Origin: Spirochaetaceae bacterium
GTDB taxonomy: Bacteria > Spirochaetota > Spirochaetia > Treponematales > Breznakiellaceae
DNA: 8,413 bases
Assembly: GCA_031255655.1 (NCBI GenBank)
Contig: JAIRSB010000004.1
Span: 1-8,413 of the forward strand
Direction of reading: 5' to 3'
In this document: piece after piece, positions 6,276 to 8,413 of the stretch
Numbering within the stretch: the first letter of the stretch is position 1
Layout: each line of letters opens with the position of its first letter
Position numbers and translations under genes: made by a program
Notes under the pieces: generated by a model
What the model saw: only the letters and a program-made list of their open reading frames with translations
The model's database searches: none
What the model was told of the DNA's origin: nothing

Positions 6276-6289
6276 CCCCCCTCCCCCCC
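6276..6289 (-). repeat. G7-A-G6 tract in the ntrX leader
   Basis: On the - strand seven G, one A and six G occur 17-30 bases upstream of the regulator's ATG and just beyond its ribosome site. Such homopolymer G tracts stand out in an otherwise AT-rich spacer. Poly-G tracts of this kind are known in Treponema pallidum upstream of tpr genes, where length changes alter expression. Whether this one varies is not visible from a single sequence. Confidence 0.8.
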
Positions 6290-6332
6290 ACCTCACATAT
6301 ACACATATATCGAAAAATGCTGATTTTCTATT

Positions 6333-6360
6333 TTTATAATGAAATTACCGGACAATCCAA
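6333..6360 (-). promoter_or_regulatory. Possible internal promoter for ntrX
   Basis: On the - strand TTGGAT (6355-6360) and TATAAA (6333-6338) are 16 bases apart in the 114-base gap between kinase and regulator. The -10 is a 5/6 match and the -35 only 3/6. Transcription would start near 6326, giving a leader of about 65 bases that includes the G tract. No sigma54-type GG-N10-GC element was seen here. It is a consensus match in AT-rich DNA, so it is tentative. Confidence 0.35.
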
Positions 6361-6373
6361 ATTAAGATAGAGG

Positions 6374-8134
6374 TTAGTCCTTAACCGGAATATCGACAAA
6401 AAACGTCGTACCGGTTCCCGCCGCGGAATTGAACCAGATGCCACCGCCATGGTCGTTTACTATGCGCTCAACAATGGGAAGCCCTAATCCCGTACCAGAT
6501 TCTTTTGTGGTAAAATATGGTGTGAAGACTTTTGCGGCGGACTCCTCGTCAATGCCCTTGCCAGTATCCTGAATCGATATTCTACAATACTTGCAATTTC
6601 TTTTATTTACAAGATCCGTTCGAATTGTTATTATGCCTTTTCCGTCCATAGCGTCAATCGCATTTATTATCAGATTGCCTATGACCTGCGAAAGGCGTTT
6701 TCTTTCCATTTTCACCTCAACGCCGGAATATGTCGCGCTAGTATCGAATTTAACATTCGTCCATGAAGTTTTGTAAGGCATGATTATTTCTTCCGTAGCG
6801 TCGCGTATGTTCGTAGTTGAAATCGAAGGTTCAATAGGGCGGGCGAGTGTTTTAAATTCATCAAGCAGAGTAGTAAGGCTTTCTACTTCTTGAATTATGG
6901 CCATCATTGAATCTTCCAGTATTTCATTTGTTTTCTCAGGATTATTCCGGCTGCGTCTAAGAACACGTTCCGCTGTAAGTTTGATTGGCGTAAGCGGATT
7001 TTTTATTTCGTGGGCAAGCTGCTGCGCCATGCTTTGCCAGATTGACTGCTTTTCGGAGCGGACTAATTCATTACGGGTTTTTTCCAGGTTTTGAACCATT
7101 ACATTAAAATTATTAACGAGTAGTCCGAGTTCATCTTTCGGATGTGTCAATATCTGTATTTTGAAATCGCCTTTTGCTACCTGCATGGCGGCTTCGCCTA
7201 AATCAGTGATGGGGCGTGTTACGATTTGAGTGAAACCAAAGGCTATTATAAGTATCATCAATAAGATGGGTAGAAAGAATATTCCGTAAAATAAAACTAT
7301 AAGAGCCCCCGCGTTATGGGAGAAAATCTTATCGAACTCGTCAAAACGCAGCGTTTCGGCGCGTATGAGTTCGCTTCCGGCATCAAAACCTTCTCCCAGA
7401 TTAAAGCTGATAACACGCGCCGTATCTTTTTTCCTAAGATCCACATAACGCGCCACATCAGCGTCGCGCGGCATGACCCTTTGCGCGGCGAATCCTTGCA
7501 GCGTGTCCGGCGGAGCAGTCAGTTCAAGATATTTTTGTCCCGCAAAAAAAACACTGCGCCAACTATCATTTCTTCCGCGTACAAAATCTTGTATCGCCGC
7601 TATGTCGTTTTTATTAAAAGCGCCGCGGTTTGAGTCGTTGTTTTGATACAATTCCGGCAGTGCATTAAAGCTGACGCTGTTCACAATGTTTTCGTATTTT
7701 TCCGTGCGTAATGAGTATATATCAACGGAAAATTCATTAGCGTACGCCAGCGCTTCCCGCACTTTAATGTTAGGCCAGTAGCGTACAACTTCGTAAAAAG
7801 ACTGTATGGTTATTAAAATGACTGGCGCAGCGGTGAGCGCGACTATGATAATAAAATTGCTTATAAGCCGTAACTGAAATTTTCCGCCGGGTTTTTTCGC
7901 GAGCAAGTCGCGAATCACATTCACAGTGGAAATGCCAAGCAGGATAAGAAGCACCGCCGGAATGGTGAAATAAACTGCTAATTCCAGCAGCGGAGGAGTT
8001 TTACCGCCTATCAGCATTTCATAGAATAAATTGCGCGAAAAAACCACGGTCAGAGCGCACAGTAGCAGGTATACAAGCAGCAATACTTTTACGCTTATAA
8101 AGCCTGAGCGCGGATATGTTTTCACAGACGGCAC
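6374..8134 (-). CDS. NtrY-type membrane sensor histidine kinase
   Basis: The 586-residue inner-membrane kinase has predicted membrane helices at about 14-33, 50-70, 90-111 and 276-303. They leave an extracytoplasmic domain of about 165 residues between helices 3 and 4. A HAMP linker follows (about 304-357), then the dimerisation helix with phospho-acceptor H375 in A-H-E-I-K-N-P-L-T-P, a hallmark of NtrY kinases. The ATPase domain has N487 and N491 in N-L-I-I-N-A-I-D-A, D523-T-G-K-G and G547-T-G-L-G-L552. Unlike many NtrY proteins, which exceed 700 residues, no PAS domain separates HAMP from the kinase. It should phosphorylate D52 of the regulator encoded just downstream. The start codon is GTG (8134), with an ideal ribosome site GGAGG 6 bases before it; no ATG fits as well. 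The ligand is unknown. Confidence 0.9.
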   Translation of the reverse strand: MPSVKTYPRSGFISVKVLLLVYLLLCALTVVFSRNLFYEMLIGGKTPPLLELAVYFTIPAVLLILLGISTVNVIRDLLAKKPGGKFQLRLISNFIIIVALTAAPVILITIQSFYEVVRYWPNIKVREALAYANEFSVDIYSLRTEKYENIVNSVSFNALPELYQNNDSNRGAFNKNDIAAIQDFVRGRNDSWRSVFFAGQKYLELTAPPDTLQGFAAQRVMPRDADVARYVDLRKKDTARVISFNLGEGFDAGSELIRAETLRFDEFDKIFSHNAGALIVLFYGIFFLPILLMILIIAFGFTQIVTRPITDLGEAAMQVAKGDFKIQILTHPKDELGLLVNNFNVMVQNLEKTRNELVRSEKQSIWQSMAQQLAHEIKNPLTPIKLTAERVLRRSRNNPEKTNEILEDSMMAIIQEVESLTTLLDEFKTLARPIEPSISTTNIRDATEEIIMPYKTSWTNVKFDTSATYSGVEVKMERKRLSQVIGNLIINAIDAMDGKGIITIRTDLVNKRNCKYCRISIQDTGKGIDEESAAKVFTPYFTTKESGTGLGLPIVERIVNDHGGGIWFNSAAGTGTTFFVDIPVKD

Positions 8135-8236
8135 TTAATGCCTCCAGTTTCTGAAAAGATTTTGGTTCATGGCGATTTCGCTTCCGGCAAATTCCTTGTT
8201 TCAGATTTCCAGTCAAGTCTAATATGAAAATTCTTC

Positions 8237-8264
8237 AAATTACCATCATAATAGCCTCAGTCAA
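8237..8264 (-). promoter_or_regulatory. Weak candidate promoter for the ntrY-led operon
   Basis: On the - strand TTGACT (8259-8264) is a good -35 box. At 16 bases spacing the -10 position reads TAATTT (8237-8242), only a 3/6 match. It is the best pair I found in the 230-base divergent spacer before the kinase gene. The transcript would have a leader of about 95 bases. I found no tRNA, small ORF or strong terminator in this spacer. Confidence 0.25.
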
Positions 8265-8341
8265 AGGCCGCTGTCCATACTTGGCGTATTAACACGCGGG
8301 AAAGAGGTTTTTTGGGCGCGCGGCAGACTGGCGGGCGTGGC

Positions 8342-8365
8342 TAGGGCTGTGCTAAAGTAGCCCTA
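8342..8365 (+). promoter_or_regulatory. Inverted repeat over the hisH -10 box and start codon
   Basis: TAGGGCT (8342-8348) and AGCCCTA (8359-8365) form a perfect 7-bp inverted repeat with a 10-base centre; the last base of the repeat is the A of the hisH ATG. The centre contains TG-C-TAAAGT (TAAAGT at 8353-8358), which resembles an extended -10 box and would place transcription at about the ATG. This could be an operator that blocks polymerase, or an RNA hairpin hiding the start codon if transcription begins further upstream. There is no convincing -35 box or ribosome site. Confidence 0.45.
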
Positions 8366-8413
8366 TGGCTTTGATTGGAGTAATTGACTACGGCGCCGGA
8401 AATCTAGGCTCGC
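8365..8413 (+). CDS. hisH: Imidazole glycerol phosphate synthase subunit HisH (first 16 residues)
   Basis: The visible codons read M-A-L-I-G-V-I-D-Y-G-A-G-N-L-G-S and then run off the window. The pattern I-D-Y-G-x-G-N-L is the characteristic start of HisH, the class I glutamine amidotransferase that supplies ammonia to HisF in histidine synthesis. The glycine-rich turn belongs to the fold; the catalytic Cys-His-Glu lie further on. The gene diverges from the ntrY-like kinase across 230 bases. ATG 8365 is favoured because the family match begins within five residues and an upstream in-frame TAG (8358-8360) excludes a longer form. No Shine-Dalgarno sequence precedes it. Confidence 0.85.
   Translation, partial: MALIGVIDYGAGNLGS

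Noticed and set aside
6291..6312. TATATGTG-type near-dinucleotide repeat in the ntrX leader
   Set aside because: It is short and imperfect and does not stand out from the AT-rich spacer.
7316..7633. 105-codon open frame on the + strand opposite the kinase gene
   Set aside because: Shadow of the sensor region, with no ribosome site or recognisable motif.
1..8413. Search for CRISPR arrays, tRNA or rRNA genes, riboswitches and toxin-antitoxin pairs
   Set aside because: No regularly spaced repeats, cloverleaf-type sequence or small paired genes were seen by eye.

Overview
The window looks like bacterial chromosome, most likely from a spirochaete of the Treponema group. That is an inference from the gene set and protein style: a PAS-less NtrY-type kinase with an NtrX-type regulator, the delta subunit HolA, the exonuclease VII small subunit, a secreted TPR protein, and IS630-type transposase remnants. 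I could not run a database search, so the lineage call is only moderately confident. Base composition is mixed. The left 700 bases are AT-rich, and the sugar-enzyme gene and the core genes are more balanced.

Layout. Bases 1-700 are a graveyard of insertion sequences on the + strand. It holds the C-terminal tail of an IS630-family transposase (1-95), a zinc-ribbon N-terminal fragment of an unrelated transposase (249-488), and the N-terminal fragment of a second IS630-type transposase whose start codon reads ATA (541-690). Next comes a + strand gene for a FlaA1/CapD-type nucleotide-sugar dehydratase/epimerase (775-2262). It sits directly behind a good sigma70-like promoter whose predicted transcription start falls on the ATG. 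The gene converges on a six-gene - strand block, read from right to left: ntrY-like kinase (8134-6374), ntrX-like sigma54-type regulator (6259-4874), lexA (4846-4235), holA (4226-3249), xseB (3232-3002) and a secreted TPR protein (2979-2314). Apart from a 114-base gap between kinase and regulator, these genes are 8-27 bases apart and are probably co-transcribed. At the right edge, diverging from the kinase, the first 16 codons of hisH are visible (8365-8413).

How the parts work together. NtrY/NtrX form a membrane sensor and DNA-binding response regulator pair. Downstream are the SOS repressor LexA, a replication clamp-loader subunit and an exonuclease VII subunit, so an envelope signal may be coupled transcriptionally to DNA repair and replication genes. 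The TPR protein carries a signal peptide and is probably periplasmic. The sugar enzyme probably feeds surface-glycan synthesis and is not part of that operon.

Points most worth a second look: (i) ntrX and lexA lie in the same reading frame, separated by one TAG and nine sense codons; (ii) the NtrX GAFTGA loop reads GAFTDA; (iii) the ntrX leader contains a G7-A-G6 tract; (iv) two genes have candidate -10 boxes 6-7 bases before the ATG (leaderless candidates), and at hisH that box lies inside a perfect 7-bp inverted repeat; (v) the sugar enzyme lacks the family's membrane domain and begins just beyond the IS debris. I found no CRISPR array, tRNA, rRNA or convincing new defence system.
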